Positions 51,501 to 63,207 of a stretch of DNA of 64,000 nt are shown piece by piece. Origin of the DNA: Casuarina equisetifolia. Taxonomy: Eukaryota > Streptophyta > Magnoliopsida > Fagales > Casuarinaceae. A program made the translations under genes and the position numbers. The notes under the pieces were generated by a model. The model saw nothing but the letters and a program-made list of their open reading frames with translations, had not been told where the DNA came from and ran no database searches. Each line of letters opens with the position of its first letter. Position 1 is the first letter of the stretch. Where the stretch lies: NCBI GenBank assembly GCA_028551475.1, contig CM052356.1, positions 14,969,884-15,033,883 of the forward strand, given 5' to 3'.

Positions 51501-54034
51501 CACTTTATGGAGTCTTGTCTTAGATGCTTATTATGAGAAAGTTCAATTGTATTCAAAAATCAACTTAGGAGTAAGAAAAGTAGGACTTCTAACACTCCCA
51601 TTTTTAACATTTACCATAAATGAACAGCCTAACCAACTATGTGGCCGCCTCCGTCGCTAACCTGTTGACATCGTGGGAATTTAGAAAGGAAGCCTAAGGT
51701 TTAGACGTTGTGGGGAGAAAGCAAGTCTGACACTTGTACGATGTGGGTATCCTTCCACACACACTACGAAGATTATGGACGCAGAAAAGTCTAGTTGAGC
51801 TGATTTAAGCTTCACAAAATCCCAAACCTTCTGTCAGTCACTTGGCTGCTCAAGTTGCTTAGGAAGGTCAGAGAAGAAGATTATGGGTTCACTCCTCCGC
51901 TAACAGCAAGTACAGTAGTTGATGACAGTTGTAATATTTAGATCACAAGATGTCCTTCGTGTTGACTTTCCATAGTTTGGTTGGCTATGGTCATGATTTG
52001 TTGGAATTGGTTGACATATTCTGAAATCGGATGTTGTTTTGTCAAGTGATTCAACGCGGGGGTCCCGTTCCATAAACCTACTCTTGGATTCAAATTACAG
52101 GACAAGAACAGTAACACATGTCAATAGGGTCATCATTAGCACAAATTCCTCTCGTTCTTCATTAACAATTGATTACATGTGGAAGAGAAATGTGCGCGTA
52201 TGTGTTATATGTGTGGTTGATTAGTGTTTCGGGTTTTGAAACAAGTCCAACAGTAGCAGCAATACCTGTGCAGGCAATATGTTCAGGAAACACGCTCATG
52301 AACACGCTTCAAAAGTGCAAGAACTTGTAAAGCTTTCTTCTGAAGTGACTTTCTAGAACCCTTTTTAGCTTTTCCCCTGTGACATTGACATAAACAATTA
52401 TGTGGTCGAGTGTTATCCGTTTATAGATCACAAATATAGACCCGAGAGTTCAAATTTGAGAGAAACCCTAGTATTCATCTTTCTTTTTGATTAAAGCAAA
52501 AGGTTCTTAATATTCTTTGAATCACTAGGATGTCAGTGCGTAAGTCTAGAGCTCTGAACTTCATCACTGCAGTTCTGACAATTATGCTTTCTTGATACTA
52601 TTTTGATGGGTATTGTGTAAAGCTTTACTTCCCACGTGGAATAGTTTATTTGGCAATTCCCGATACCTTTGACCGAACTCCTGAATAATAGACTCGCAGA
52701 TTTTTCAGATGGGCTCTGCAACTGCACGCTCAGCTCATCAGGCGTCCCAATGGATACCCTAAGAATGTGTTCTCTGTAACATACATTAGAATATACATGA
52801 AGCTCCAGGAAATGAAGGTGACAGTTCTTAGGTTACTGATTCTAAGAACAACTATTACAAAATGAAGCAGAACAGAAAAAGCAGGCAGATAATAAAAAAT
52901 AAAAAGCAGCCTCGTAGTCATAACTAAATCCTCTCTGTAAAGGGAGGAAAGAATATCCCTCTCCGAGAAGAAACAGGACAGAAAAGGCTCTGAACATAAA
53001 CCCAAGATTTTAAACTTGACTTATTGAGCCACATTCCGTCAACCTGGTGACGATAATAAGCACCAAAAAGCATCCGTATTTGAGGCCTTTTGCAGGGAGA
53101 CGGCCCTCACAATGACAAAAGCCAAACGACGACTTCAGTTCATTCTTTTTCATACTATAATACCAACCCATGAATATAAAATGCAGCCCCGTGATCTATA
53201 ATCTGGACGTCCTTCTTTGTTTATTGATGATAATGACACTCACTAACACGGGAAATTCTTTTACTTATGTCGATGACACTCACTGGCACACGAAATTCTC
53301 GTAGCTTTGTCCTGCCTGCTGACCTTCATTACAAGCTCGAACCTATCGCAACACGCTTGGAGGAACACGTTAAGAACGTAAAGCGGAATGAGTTTAATAT
53401 TGCGAATTATACCGTTTCTGAAAACTACAAGATAGCCGTCGGTGGAATTGTGTTATTTAATCGGCAGTAAGATAAGGGACCATTACGGTTCCTGGAATAT
53501 ACTGCGTTTCATGTATATCTTGTTCATTTGTCTGATTGATTTGATTATTCTGGTTGTATTTTGATTTTATATATGCTACAAAGTGTACGGCGACATTCAT
53601 CATTCCCCGCGAACACCGACGATGGCTTAAAGAAATTGAAAAGCCTGTATATCATGCGGACATACAAGAAACCAACCAACTCTTTCGTTGGGATTGTTAG
53701 GAAAAGATCCTTCTTCCTTAGTATAAAACTAATATTTAAAAGTAACGAACGATTAAACATATTAAGAGGAACAAACTAAAATATTGATGGTGCAACAGAA
53801 CCAAAAAAGTATGTTGTTTTCATTATATTCATGTATCTCGTCTTATTGACAACCTATTCTAAAGCTAAAATTAAATTTTTTTTAATGTAGTATCAGAATT
53901 TAAATTCAATACTAGAACTTGGTTACAAAATGAATGAGAATAAAAAATATAAAAATAAAATAAAATAAAAAAGTTTAACTCTTTTTAACATAATCAATGA
54001 GGGTTGCACTTTTAACTCTTGAGAGCAAGCAGCG
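48598..54034. other. 5.4-kb region without a supported gene
   Basis: The start holds the MYB 3' UTR. The rest is AT-rich with poly-A/T runs (49207-49240, 49508-49521). No coding family was recognised. Open frames at 51140-51556 (-), 53267-53470 (+) and 53561-53779 (+) show no clear relatives. The less AT-rich portion at 51630-52540 has the texture of an old retroelement, but no LTR, PBS or domain can be shown. Confidence 0.45.
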
Positions 54035-54458
54035 TGTTAACGGACACATCCTCTACACGTGTCACCCATAGCGCCACGTCAGTGCCACATCAGCTGGCCA
54101 GCCAGCTCAGCACAAACCCTAAGGAACCGGGTGACCTAACATGAACACGTGACCCACTTCATGACCCGGTTCCACCCACACACACCTTCGTCGCTCTCTT
54201 CCGAAGTTCTCTCTAGCGCCGCCGAGAGATTTCTTTCTATAAACTCTTTGATTTGGTTTGTAAATGTGTTTTCAATGTAAATCATCTATCATATATATAT
54301 TTGTAATTACTCTGTACACAATCTATCGGGAAATTCAATCAAATTGAAACTTTCATAAATCTAAGGTTCTTCGTGTTCTTCGTGTTCGTGTTTGTTCATC
54401 TTCTCCTCCACCGAAATCTAGATTCCGGTAACCTAATCTTAGATTAGGAATTCTTTCA
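54035..54458 (+). repeat. 5' LTR
   Basis: Starts TGTTAACGGACACATCC and ends GAATTCTTTCA, directly before the primer-binding site. Alignment with the 3' LTR shows mostly transitions and a roughly 10-bp extra piece in this copy near 54080-54105. Confidence 0.92.
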
Positions 54459-54470
54459 TGGTATCGAGCC
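54459..54470 (+). other. Primer-binding site
   Basis: TGGTATCGAGCC immediately after the LTR. It differs at one position from the usual initiator tRNA-Met-type TGGTATCAGAGC pattern by an apparent loss of A. Confidence 0.8.
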
Positions 54471-54502
54471 ACACTGGTTAACACCCCTCCCAATCCAAAC
54501 CC

Positions 54503-55460
54503 ATGGCCTCCACCAATTCTTCAAAACCTAGTGTCGAATCCTCTCAATCACCCACCCTTCCCGATTTCCCCACCATGCTGGCCACCACCACTTCCTCGTC
54601 CCTCCAAGAGCGTTTCAATGGCTTCAACTTTGTCATATGGCAGACACGACTCCTTCCCTTTCTCCTTTCTTGCCGCTTACTTCTAATCTTGGAAGGAACA
54701 GAACCTGCCCTTCCCCGCACCCTTGCTACCCCGACCGACCCCAAAAAACCCAACACAGCCTACACCAATTAGCTCATCCGCAACCAAATAGTGCTGAGTT
54801 GGATTTTGGCAACCTCCACTAACACGGTGGTCACCCAACTCTTCAAGCTTCAGTCGTCGGCCACCACGTGGGCCTTCCTTCGGAAGTCCTACACCTCCCA
54901 GTCCTTTGCCCGCACCTCCTCCCTCCGCCTCCAACTCCACACCATCACAAAGGGATCTCAATCTGTGATTGAATTCCTTCATAAGGTGAAATCCCTCCTT
55001 GATCAGTTGGCCGCCATCCGTGTCAAGATTGACAACAATGAGTACATCAACCTACTTTTCTAGGGGCTAAGGGATGATTACGACACCTTAGCCACCTCCA
55101 TCTCTGTTCAACACCAAACCAACCCCCTCGGCCGTGAAGCCATCCATAACCTTATTCTTGCTCAAGAAGGCTGCTTTTCGCGGCTGTAGGGTCGCCGCAA
55201 TCTCTCCGGCAACGTTCGCCAGTTACCTGGGTGCGTTTCAAAGCCAACCCACACCTAACCCGCTCCTTCCCAACTCACCCCACAACCTGCCCCCTGCTCG
55301 GCCCACCCCTCCTCAACCCAGTCCAACTGAAACAACCCTCTTCCCACCTCTGCCCCAACCTAGCCCAATCACTCCAACCCTCATAGTCGCTGCAAAACTA
55401 GGCCCTTCTGTGGGCTCTGTAAATAGGCAAAACACCACGTGTCCAGTTGCTTGAAGCAGT
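54503..55460 (+). pseudogene. Copia gag (interrupted)
   Basis: Begins MASTNSSKPSVESSQSP, followed by a typical UBN2-type gag core (ERFNGFNFVIWQTRLLPFL), VIEFLHKVKSLLDQLAA, and a CCHC zinc knuckle at 55409-55450 (C-x2-C-x4-H-x4-C, with a TAG inside). Stops occur at about 54770, 55062 and 55188. No functional product is expected. Confidence 0.88.
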
Positions 55461-55854
55461 TTAACCTACAGTTCAACCCACCTCGCAACCCACTGGCCCA
55501 AACCCACCATCACCTGCATGCCCACTTTACTTCCCTTACACCCTACCACACTGGATCTTCCACTCCTTCGCCTCCTCACTACACTTATCCTACACCCTAC
55601 CCCACTAAATCCCTTCCTCCCTTGCATGTCCACTATAGCTACCACGTGCCTTACCCCACTGAATCTCATCTCTCTCTACATGCCCATTATAGCTACGGTG
55701 CACCAACCCACACTGAATCACCCTCTCCCCCGCCTCCCTACCATACTTATGCTACACCTTACCACACCGGATCCGGTCCTTCAGCTTACCTAACTTCCCT
55801 CCTTCCCCCTTGCCCATTATGGCCCACCCAATCCACCTCCTTCTGCCCTTAACG

Positions 55855-58800
55855 CCTCCTCTTAGCTCCCAGATTTCGGTGCCTCACATCATGTCACTTA
55901 CTCCACCACGGGTCTCACTCATGTGAATCCTTACACTAGCTCTCAACAACTTTCTGTGGGTGATGGTGTTTCTCTCCCTATCACACACACAAGTACTCTT
56001 CGCACTCCTACCTTTACTTTGTCCAATGTTTTAGTTGTTCCCTCAATTACCAAAAATCTTCTTTCTATCTCTCAGTTTACTTCCAAAAATAACTATCATT
56101 TCTTTTTTTCTCCCACCCACTTTTGGGCAATCTCATCCCACTCAAGACAAGTCCTCCTCCACGGAACACTTAATCGTAGTCTTTACCGAGCCGTTCCACT
56201 TGGCATCTCCAATCCACCTCGTGCTTTTGTTGCCTCCAATCCTCGTAGTCTCCTCTCTGGCATTGTCACCTTGGGCACCCCTATGCTACTATTCTCCTTC
56301 TATTTTTGAAGACGTCCTCAATAAAGTACACCTCCCCCCTGACCCCCCATGTACGGCTTGTGCTCTCAATAAGAGTCACCCCTACCCCCACCCCTCCTCT
56401 CCTTCTAGGTCATCTTACCCATTACAATTAGTTCGTTTTGATATTTGGGGTCCTACCCCGGTTGACTTTTTTAATAATAATAAATATTATGTCTGTTTCA
56501 TTGATGATTTTTCTCAATTTACATGGTTATACACTTTCTCTACTCGCTCTACAATTCTTTCCTACTTTTATTACTTTTCACAAATTTGTTGAGAATCAAC
56601 TTAATGGCCATCTCCAAGCCATTTAGTGTGATGGCGCTCCTGAGTTTCTCTCTACTGCTTTTCATGCTTATCTTCAGCAACATGGCATTCATCTGCACCT
56701 CTCTTGCCCCTACTCACCTTTTCATAATGGTGCCACTAAACGCAAACACCAACATATTGTAAAGACTAGTCTCATTCTCCTCACACAGGCTGCTATTCCA
56801 CCTCACTTTTGGGATTTTGCATTTAAGACAGTGGTGTTCCTCATCAATCACCTCTCGACTCCCCTACTCAGCAATTGTTCCCCATGGCAACTGTTGTTCC
56901 ACCATCCTCCAAATATCTCCCGTCTCCAGGTGTTCGGTTGTGCTGTCTGCCCTTACCTTAGACCATATGCTCCCCACAAACTTGCTCCACGCTCTCAGGC
57001 ATGCATTTTCCTTGGCTACCCTCTAGGCTATCAAGGCTATCAAGGCTACCGCTGCTACAATCCCCAAACTTGACGCATCTTCATTGTTACCGATGCAATC
57101 TTTCATGAGGAGGTATTCCCTTATCACTAACCCACTCCTTCCCAGTCCTCCCCACCCTTGCCCACTATAGTTCCCATCCATGTCCTGGTGCCCTCTCCTA
57201 CACCCCCACCCACCACAGACAACCTCCCTGACCCTAAGTCCCCCCTCCCTCTAATACTTCCCCCCCGTCTTCTCCCCCACCAGTACCCCTCCTTGCTCCC
57301 TCAGCTCACCCTGTCACCCGTCTTTAAGATGGCACCCTAGCCCACTGTACCCTCACCCGCCACCACACTTATTCCCTTACCGCTTTCGCTTATCCTCACC
57401 CTGAGCCCACTTGCTACATCCAGGCTACTCGTGACCCCCAATGGTGTGAAGCTATGGCTACTAAGTACTCTGTTTTCATCCACAATGGCACTTAGACCCT
57501 AGTTTCCCTGCCCCCTAGTATTCGTCCCATTGGCTGTAAGTGGATCTTTAAGGTCAAGCTTCGCTCGAATGGCTCTCTTGAACGCTACAAGACTCGCCTC
57601 GCTGCCAAGGGCTTTCATCAATAGAAAGGCATCGACTTCATAGAGACCTTCAACCCCGTCGTTAAGCCAATCATTGTTCGCATTATTTTCTCACTTGCCT
57701 ACTCCCGTGGTTGGACCATTCGTCAACTGGATATCTCCAATGTTTTCCTTCATGGTCATCTCAGTGAAGTAGTGTATATGTAGCAACCTCCGAGCTTTAT
57801 TGATCCAGCTTACCCTCTTCATGTTTGTTGTCTTCACCGCTCTCTATATGGCCTTAAACAAGCCCCTCATGCATGGTACCAACGGTTGAGCTTCTTTCTT
57901 AGCTTTATTGGCTTTGTGATCTCCGTTGCCGACACGTCTTTGTTCACTCGCCACACTCCCCGGTATAGCATCATCCTTTTAGTTTACGTTAATGATATTA
58001 TTCTCACCAGGTCCCCTAGGCCCCCATTGCTACTCTTTTATAGATTCTTCAACAGGAGGTTGCCCTTAAGGACCTCAACCTCGTTCATTACTTCCTTGGT
58101 GTTAAGGTGCAACCTACCTTTGACAGCCTTCTCCTTCATCAGGCCAAGTTCACACATGACATCCTTGCTCATGCCAAGATGACTGATGCCAAAGCCATCT
58201 CCACTCCCTGCACCATAGATGACCCGCTCTCTTTATGGAATGGCGAACCCCTTAATAATCCCATTCTCTACCACAGCATTGTTGGTGCCCTTCAGTATCT
58301 CACTTTCACTCGGCCTAACATTGCCTATGTTGTTAACATCGCCTTCCAATTCCTTCATCAACCTACCACTGCTTATTGGCAAGTTGTGAAACGCATTTTG
58401 AGGTACTTGGCTGACACTCCTTACTTAGGTCTTTTTCTCACTCACAGCCCTTCCACTGCCCTCTATGCCTTCTCCGACGCAAGTTAGGCTGGTGATCGTG
58501 ATGATTGGTGCTCAGCCGGTGGTTTCAACATCTTTTTGGGCAAGAATCTTATCTCTTAAAGTTCTCGCAAGCAATGCACTGTTGCACATTTCAACACTGA
58601 AGCTGAGTACAAATCTCTTGCTGACACCACTACTGAGCTTATGTGGATTGAGTATCTCTTTCGTGGCCTTTATGCCCTACCACCTCACTCCCCGACCCTG
58701 TGGTGCGACAATCTCTAAGCTCTCTACTTGACTACTAATTCGGTCTTCTATGCTCGCACTAAACACATTGAAATCGATTTTCACTTTGTTTAGGAATGTC

Positions 58801-58910
58801 TTGCTCGTGGTCAACTTCACCTACAGTTCATTTCCTCCATCGACCAACCAGCATCTTCACTAAAAGTCTCTCCTCAGCTCATTTTCGTGTTCTTCTCTCC
58901 AAGTTGACAG
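55855..58910 (+). pseudogene. Copia pol: protease, integrase, RT, RNase H (interrupted)
   Basis: The protease zone reads LPDFGASHHVT (about 55870; active copies have DSGA) followed by the pre-integrase stretch SVGDGVSLPI. Integrase includes VRFDIWGPTP and FIDDFSQFTWLYTF (about 56430-56540). RT starts near 57530 (GCKWIFKVKLRSNGSLERYK), has [20 protein letters not shown] and LYGLKQAPHAWYQRL, and its catalytic motif is YVNDIIL (57985 onward) instead of YVDD. RNase H has SSRKQCTVAHFNTEAEYKSL (about 58560) and ends near 58900. Stops at about 55863, 56624, 57072, 57487, 57622, 57781, 58484, 58557 and 58790 interrupt it. Confidence 0.9.
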
Positions 58911-58930
58911 TGTGATCTGCCCCTTTAACT

Positions 58931-58940
58931 TGTGGGGGGA
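58931..58940 (+). other. Polypurine tract
   Basis: TGTGGGGGGA directly before the 3' LTR, the usual position for priming plus-strand synthesis. Confidence 0.75.
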
Positions 58941-59354
58941 TGTTAACAGATACGTCCTCTACACGTGTCACCCATGGCGCCACATTAGTCGGCCAACCAG
59001 CTCAACACAAACCCTAGCAGAACTAGGTGACCCGACATGAACTTGCAACCCACTTCATGATTCAATTCTGCCTGCGCACACCTTTGTCGCTCTCCTCCGA
59101 AGTTCTCTCCAGCGCCACCAAGAGATTTCTTTTGATAAACTCATTAATTTGGTTTGTAAATGTGTTTTCAATGTAAATTGTCTATTGTATATATGTTTGT
59201 AATTACTCTATACACAATCTATCGGGAAATTCAATAAAATTGAAACTTTCACAAATCTAGGGTTCTTCATGTTCTTTATGTTTATGTCTGTTCATCTTCT
59301 CCTCCACCGAAATCCAGATTTCGATAACCTAATCTTAGATTAGGAATTCTTTCA
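58941..59354 (+). repeat. 3' LTR
   Basis: Starts TGTTAACAGATACGTCC and ends GAATTCTTTCA, matching the 5' LTR over its length. In the first 41 bp there are four differences, all transitions. Confidence 0.92.
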
Positions 59355-60068
59355 TAACATCTAATGTACAAGTAGGGTTGCAGAGATGGGTTTGTCTACA
59401 GGGTGATTTGATGAGCTCAATAAGTAGTTTCTAAGTAAAGGTTTAGTAAGCAGACCTGACGATTTGGCAGTGCCTTGTTTCAACTTTTCGACTATGTAAC
59501 CCCGACTTGGTTGGCTCAAAGTATTCATAAAAAAATGAAAAAAAAAATAGCTTTCTAAGATATTATATGATTGTCAACAAGTACTTTATTCAATTAGAAG
59601 CATGAATTATTTGAAATTTTTTAATTCTAAACTTGACACTAAATAAGTGAGTTAGTTCTTTTCTTTTTCTTTTTTTGAAAAAATAAAAAGAAAGAAAGAA
59701 AACTTTAAACGCATGAATGATTCTTAAGCAGATATTAGATCAACAAGGAGAGATAAGATTGTGTTTTTGTTGAGATCAACTTTGCTAAGATTTCAGTTTT
59801 CGTAAAGTACGAGGAGTTTTCACGGGAACACGTTATCTTTTTACTTTGGGTCCAAAGCACAGCCCGGGGGGAGCTTTGGTTAGACCCAAGTTCGCTAATG
59901 GCTTACAATCTTCGGGGCTTTAATCTTAAACTCGGCCCCTGGCGGCGGCCCAACAACCTCATGAGGAAGGGAGTTGCAGATCCAAAAAGAGGTTTGATGA
60001 TGAACCCTACAGATATTCAGAAAGCCAGAGACAGAGCGGGGGAGATGAAGAAGAAGCGAAGGTGAAAA
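59355..60068. other. Intergenic region upstream of the plastid-protein gene
   Basis: The region up to about 59850 is AT-rich with A/T runs. From 59860 the composition rises (GC-rich around 59930-59990), consistent with the promoter and 5' UTR of the next gene. No coding sequence is seen. Confidence 0.5.
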
Positions 60069-61878
60069 ATGAAGACAGTGGCATCAATGGCTCTTCCGGC
60101 TTCCACAGTATTTCCTTCAACTTCGAAATTTCAGGTACGGTAAACCCAGTGAGTTTCCTTGTCGGTTCCGTATTGTCTGTTTTTTGTTTTTTTTTTTTCT
60201 TTCCTGGGTTGCCTCTGACCCTGCTTGACAAAGAGCTGCATCTTCTGTTCATATGGTTCTGAGGCAATTTAAATAAAATGCCCAATTTTGTTAGAATCCT
60301 CAAAAGATTGGAACTTGAGTGTGAGCTGCTCTTATGTCCAATCTTGAACTTTGCACCTCTGTTTGTTTTTAGCTGAAACGCTGCTCATTTAACGCTAGGT
60401 TTACCATTTAGTTGCAACAATCATACACAATTCATCAAGTTTCGACCATGGTTGGTGTTGGAAAAAATTGGGGTTCAGAATTTTCAGTAACAAAAATCTG
60501 TTGTTGATAGTGTTGGGAGTTTTTACTTCGTTGAACTTTCGAATGAGTGATTCGATTTTTATATTTCTTCCTCGCAACTTAAGAGAAGAAAAAGGTCAGC
60601 TGATAGAGAAATAGTTAGTAAACTACACATGGAAATGGTTGGTGTTCTTTCCATAATTTGCAAGAAATGTTCATATTTTCTGGAATAATAACATTGTGTA
60701 TAAGAGGATGGTTACTCCTGAGCTTTTAGTTCCTAGAACAGTATCAATTTCATAAATCCTTGTAAACCCAAGCTTGATCCGGTGAGCAGGTGAATTAGCA
60801 TTTGCTGGTACTCTTTTGTGCTTGAGTTGCTCTTTGTTTCTTGAATTTGGTGAAAATATGATCAGCATTTATGGATCTGCCATTCATGAATTGCAAAGTA
60901 TTTCATGCTTCCCTTCAGATATTTCTACTTGGTTTTCAATTACAATATTATGACTTTTGGGTTCACTAGCCAATTGCCGGTGATTTTCCGTTCTTCCCCA
61001 TCTAAACTATAGAATCATTACCCATAAAAGTGTGATTTGTCTGAAGACCTCTTGTCGATGTATTAAATGCACATTTTACTCTTCTGAGGAAGCTTGAATT
61101 TACATTCAAGAAGGGTTCGTTCATAATGACATCGTCAGCCCTTTGTACAGATCAAGCATTTTCAAAGCCAAGCCTTTCAACAAGGAAATTCCCTGAGATT
61201 ACGGGTGCTTTATCAAACCTCCCCCAAATGTTCTGTGGAAGCATCAGTGCCGGAGTTTGGTGGACCAAATAATATGAAGACGGAGATTCAAATCTTGAGG
61301 GAAAAGTTAATGGAGGTTATTCCTGATCCGGTCAAAGAAATCCCATGGAAGAAAGCAGGAGAAGTACTGATGGAGAGGTTGCTTTCTACAGGACAGAAGG
61401 CATTCAAGTGGATTCTTAGTATTCTATTTATTTTTGGTTTTGTATCGGATGCCATAGTTTCCTTCTCAAGAAACCAAGAACTGATGATCCCGATTGGTCT
61501 TTTTCTGGGCCGCTTGATGACTGATTTCTTGAAAGAGATTTCACAAGAACTGTTTCCCAAGTCGGAGGTATATTTTTTCTATGCATTCTTCCTGTTTGTT
61601 TTCAATCTCTTTTATCTGCATATAACTTAGCTAGTTTATTTTGTGCATTTTATCCTCGTGTATGATATTGATCGCTGCAACAGGAGAAAGCTTTGGGCTT
61701 GCACTTTACAGGAATCGGTTGCTTCTTCTTTCTACTTAAGTTACTCTCTGCGAATCTCCTGGTACAACCAAGAATGTTCCTTTTTCATTTGGCAAACGGT
61801 GGGTTGATGCAACTTTTGTGGCTGTGGAGAAGCTTACCAGAAGGGAGAGATAAAAGCAGTCAAGTTGCTGAAGATTGA
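60069..61878 (+). CDS. Uncharacterised, probably plastid-targeted membrane protein (three exons)
   Basis: Exons 60069-60134, 61151-61567 and 61684-61878, all with GT..AG borders and phase-0 introns, give 225 residues. The N-terminus (MKTVASMALPASTVFPSTSK, then FQ) is rich in Ser/Thr/Ala and lacks acidic residues, like a chloroplast transit peptide; the exon-2 start is Gln-rich and basic. A charged segment follows (MKTEIQILREKLMEVIPDPV, then KEIPWKKAGEVLMERLL), likely helical. Then come hydrophobic segments WILSILFIFGFVSDAIVSF, MIPIGLFLGRLMTDFL, LHFTGIGCFFFLLKLLSA and FLFHLANGGLMQLLWLW, and a polar end VAED. This suggests three or four membrane passes. I do not recognise a named domain; plants have conserved unknown proteins of this layout, and I do not assign a function. 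The codons are intact throughout. Confidence 0.82.
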
Positions 61879-62550
61879 ACTAAACGGGGTAACCCTGCTG
61901 GTCATCCAGGAGTTTTACTCACATACTAAGAGAAAAGAATATTTGCGGTCATTCCTCTGTTAGCCTACTGTATCATATTTTTGTATACTAATTTTGCCTT
62001 TAGAAAATGGCTTGTGTTCATTAAGTTTGTTTATTGCTATGCATGATCTCCAAATGCCTCATGTCGCAAAAAACTGTAGTTGAATGTAACAGATTTCGCA
62101 TAGAAAGCTTGGCTTGGGGAAGAAATCTACAAGATTACGAAGTTTCGTGTAGAAAATCAAGAAATCTAGATTAACATACATGATGTATGGTAGCCTCTTG
62201 TTCTACCCAGAATGCATACGAATCATTCAAAGACTTAGTTGAAATGGTGTAAACCACCATTTGTTGTTTTTTGTTATGCTCAGAAACTGTATACAAAGTT
62301 GCTTTCCCTCTACAACTTCCCCATAAAAAAAAATTCTGGGGGATCATAATCAACGCTAGACTTTGAACTATGTATTTTACAACCAATGAAACACAACCTT
62401 CCAAGTGAAAGCCTTTCCACTGCTGCTTTATCGGGACGAATGAAGTTTGCACATTTAACCGATGGATTATGTACAGAAGAATCGGCTCCTTTTGCTTCTT
62501 GGTGGTTTCTGCTAGATCCAAAAGATCGCATACAGAACAATGAAATTGAT
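61879..62550. other. Convergent 3' flank between two genes
   Basis: 672 bp between the stop of the plastid-protein gene (+) and that of the CSC1-like gene (-). It should hold both 3' UTRs. Nothing else is recognised. Confidence 0.6.
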
Positions 62551-63207
62551 TTACTGCTTGCTTGTTTCTGGTATATCCAAGTTGCAATGAACAGGATGAG
62601 GTGCGTTTGATTGGCTTGCTTCCTTCCCTGAAAAGAGGAGCAAAGACAGCCAACCAATTATTTCTTTCATTCCAGGTAGTGGGAGTCTTCCAAGTGTCGG
62701 GTGAGTCAAACCTTGGATTGACTTTTCAGGATCTGGAATGCTGTGCCCCTCTCCCTCATGATTCAAGCGTTCGGATTCAACTAACTCTTGAGAAGTTACA
62801 TTGAACTGGCAATATGCTGAATGCAATAGTTGATGAATCTCTTCCATCCTCCCAGATTGTTCGTCTTTGCGATCCATGTCTATTAGAGCCTGCAAAACAA
62901 TCCAACTATAAAGCTTGGAAGAGTGGGCCAGGGGAAAGAGGCACAGAGATAAAAGTCCGTTTTGAATTGTTACCTCTGCAGCATTGTTCCTAAATACTGG
63001 GAGAAATCGCTGCCTACAGTACTCATTGAATAGAAGAGTGCAGATAATCAAAGGAATGGTGAAACCCGAAGCCACTGGTGATTGTTTGATTCCAAAGACC
63101 CCAAGAGCGACTATTTGTGACAGTACCAATGAAAAGATGGTCGTGTTATGGACAATAGGCCAGTACTGTCCCCCACTTTCATACTTTGATTCATACACAT
63201 TGAGAAT
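62551..63207 (-). CDS. CSC1-like (OSCA/DUF221, HYP1-type) channel, last two coding exons; partial
   Basis: OSCA/CSC1 proteins are mechanically or osmotically gated Ca2+-permeable channels with an RSN1_7TM core, related to TMEM16. Exon 63207-62974 (78 codons) reads ILNVYESKYESGGQYWPIVH, NTTIFSLVLSQIVALGVFGI, SPVASGFTIPLIICTLLFNE and YCRQRFLPVFRNNAAE, the last TM segments of the family. After an 84-bp intron, exon 62889-62551 gives ALIDMDRKDEQSGRMEEIHQ and a cytoplasmic tail with HPTLGRLPLPG, ending at TAA 62551. The preceding sequence is a good acceptor (CAG at 63210-63208). The upstream exon, expected to end in a VYRNQ-type motif, is not found before the window edge, so the gene continues to the right. 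The intron is in frame and open, but family length supports splicing it out. Confidence 0.88.
   Translation of the reverse strand: MLNVYESKYESGGQYWPIVHNTTIFSLVLSQIVALGVFGIKQSPVASGFTIPLIICTLLFNEYCRQRFLPVFRNNAAEVTIQNGLLSLCLFPLAHSSKLYSWIVLQALIDMDRKDEQSGRMEEIHQLLHSAYCQFNVTSQELVESERLNHEGEGHSIPDPEKSIQGLTHPTLGRLPLPGMKEIIGWLSLLLFSGKEASQSNAPHPVHCNLDIPETSKQ

Larger units (their letters stand above)
54035..59354 (+). mobile_element. Ty1/copia LTR retrotransposon, complete outline but coding-dead
   Basis: A 5.3-kb element with 5' LTR, PBS, gag, protease, integrase, RT, RNase H, purine tract and 3' LTR in copia order. The polyprotein frame is largely traceable but is broken by more than ten stops, almost all TAG or TAA/TGA one transition from CAG, CAA, CGA or TGG, plus some shifts. 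The LTRs differ visibly from each other and the bases flanking the two ends do not match. It is inactive and old. Its internal GC content is well above that of the surroundings. Confidence 0.93.

Noticed and set aside
51140-51556. 138-codon open frame on the minus strand
   Set aside because: No recognisable family and Lys/Ser-rich low complexity; insufficient evidence for a gene.
51630-52540. Possible LTR or gag remnant of another retroelement
   Set aside because: Only the general texture suggests it; no LTR pair, primer-binding site or protein motif could be shown.
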